64,000 nt of DNA from Halopelagius inordinatus (lineage in GTDB: Archaea; Halobacteriota; Halobacteria; Halobacteriales; Haloferacaceae), in the NCBI RefSeq assembly GCF_900113245.1, contig NZ_FOOQ01000009.1, forward strand, positions 1 to 64,000, given 5' to 3'. The notes under the pieces were generated by a model that did no database searches, was not told the DNA's origin, and was given only the letters and a program-made list of their open reading frames with translations. A program made the translations under genes and the position numbers. Within the stretch, counting starts at the first letter, position 1. Each line of letters begins with the position of its first letter. Below, one piece after another: positions 63,099 through 64,000 of this stretch.

Positions 63099-64000
63099 TC
63101 AGTCGTCGGCCACGGCCGAGCCACCCTGTTCGTAGTGCGTTTCGAGCCCGTACTCTTCGGTTATCGCGTCGTCGGCGAACTGCTCTTTTTTGGCTTCGAT
63201 GTCGATGTCGTACAGTTCCGCGGCGTTCTCGCCCATTATCTTCCGCATGACGTTCGGGGTGAGTTCGACGCCGTACTCGTCTCGTTGCTCCTCTGTCAGT
63301 TCGGCGTTCATCACCGTTTCGACCAGCCAGTCGGGGTTCCAGAGAGCGTAGTCGCTTCCGAACAGGATTCGGTCCTCGCCCAACCAGTAGAGCAGTTCGC
63401 CCATTATCTCGCCGAACTTCCGCGGGCGGTTCTGCGCCATCGGGGCGGCCACCGCGAGTCCGCCGTAGACGTTCGGTTCTTGGGCCGCAATCCAACAGAA
63501 GTCGTCGAGGCGCGGCAGGCCGACGTGTTCGACGACGAAGTTCAGTTCGGGAAACGAGGTGGCGGCGTCGTCGACGTCGGCGACGTCGAACGCGTCGCGG
63601 TTCAACGGGCGGATGGTCGGCCCCTTGTGCGGGTGGACGTTGTCGATGCCGAGTTCGACGCACTTTTCGAGATACTCGAACGCCTCGTCGCTATCGAGTC
63701 GCCACCCTTTCGAGTCGCCGCGCCACTCGGCGGTGTACAGTTTCACGCCGTTTATGTCGTACTTCTCTTTTTGCCGTTCGAGTTCTCGAAGCCCCGCCTC
63801 ACCCTCTCTTGGGTCGAACCGACCGTTGACGACGAATCGCTCCGGGTGTTCGTCGGCGAACTCGACGTTGTCCTCGACGGTGTTGAACCCCTCGTCGTAG
63901 AACTCGTGGAGATGCGTGGGTTGGAAGATGCCCATGTCCACCATCCCGTTGCCGAACAGGTCGTTCAGCATCCTGTCTTCGGAGTACTTCCGGTACTCCT
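63099..64000 (-). CDS. Amidohydrolase of monooxygenase-associated type, start outside window
   Basis: The frame is open to the window edge, so the ATG at 63971 is probably internal and the start lies beyond base 64000. The visible 300 residues include GIFQPTHLHEFYDEGFNTVEDN, VVNGRFDPREGEAGL, VEHVGLPRLDDFC and LFGSDYALWNP with Asp and His ligands. They resemble amidohydrolase_2 proteins encoded beside propane-type soluble diiron monooxygenases in actinobacteria. It probably hydrolyses or helps mature a product or enzyme of that system. It precedes the MIP18 gene by 1 bp. Confidence 0.85.
   Translation of the reverse strand, partial: EYRKYSEDRMLNDLFGNGMVDMGIFQPTHLHEFYDEGFNTVEDNVEFADEHPERFVVNGRFDPREGEAGLRELERQKEKYDINGVKLYTAEWRGDSKGWRLDSDEAFEYLEKCVELGIDNVHPHKGPTIRPLNRDAFDVADVDDAATSFPELNFVVEHVGLPRLDDFCWIAAQEPNVYGGLAVAAPMAQNRPRKFGEIMGELLYWLGEDRILFGSDYALWNPDWLVETVMNAELTEEQRDEYGVELTPNVMRKIMGENAAELYDIDIEAKKEQFADDAITEEYGLETHYEQGGSAVADD

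Overview
The window is a stretch of haloarchaeal (class Halobacteria) chromosome. GC is high with strong GC3 bias, and proteins are acidic (Asp/Glu-rich). Translation starts are often leaderless, with a TATA-like box 25-33 bp upstream. Archaeal markers are present: Orc1/Cdc6, ribosomal protein S6e, an archaeal RNase P RNA, HalOD1 domains, Tat lipoproteins with lipobox, and universal stress proteins. Gene content resembles Haloferax/Halogeometricum-type genomes, but the genus cannot be fixed from sequence alone.

Layout. 1-9.7 kb: a 5'-truncated membrane protein, an Orc1/Cdc6-type AAA+ ATPase, a HalOD1 protein, a beta-CASP RNase, a six-PAS histidine kinase, small unknown genes and a metzincin-like lipoprotein. 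9.8-13.7 kb: a Zn/Cd P1B ATPase, the RNase P RNA (minus strand) and an AMMECR1 protein. 13.8-23.4 kb: NAD salvage genes (nicotinate phosphoribosyltransferase and nicotinamidase) flanking three lipoproteins, two of them tandem paralogues with an HELxH motif; then a hotdog thioesterase, an M23-like protein, a lipoate ligase-like protein and dihydroorotase. 23.4-36.7 kb: core and conserved haloarchaeal genes (three USPs, two GNATs, DHH phosphoesterase, S6e, M29 aminopeptidase, CBS protein, 6-phosphogluconate dehydrogenase, a membrane-anchored 2Fe-2S ferredoxin, MATE exporter).

36.7-41.7 kb looks accessory. A tRNA-Arg(CCG) carries a 53-nt insert just before its T arm. It is followed by a second copy of its own 3' end and an AT-richer stretch, then a small membrane protein, a membrane chemotaxis-type transducer, a methyltransferase and a coiled-coil protein. 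41.8-48.0 kb is a complete phosphate uptake operon (pstS-pstC-pstA-pstB plus an AbrB-PhoU regulator).

49.5-58.8 kb is a sugar/deoxy-sugar acid catabolic cluster in several short transcription units: a RhmD-like dehydratase, an overlapping luciferase-like oxidoreductase, a Zn-dependent dehydrogenase, an SDR, an L-rhamnose mutarotase-like protein, an amidohydrolase (lactonase-like), an IclR regulator and an aldehyde dehydrogenase. The aldehyde dehydrogenase gene has two perfect palindromes inserted in frame. 58.8-64 kb holds VOC-fold proteins, a ring-cleaving dioxygenase/carboxylesterase pair resembling Bacillus MhqO/MhqD, a stand-alone Rieske protein, two small zinc-ribbon proteins, and a MIP18-type Fe-S assembly protein beside an amidohydrolase. 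The last two resemble proteins that accompany bacterial soluble diiron (propane-type) monooxygenases, suggesting such a locus lies just past the right edge.
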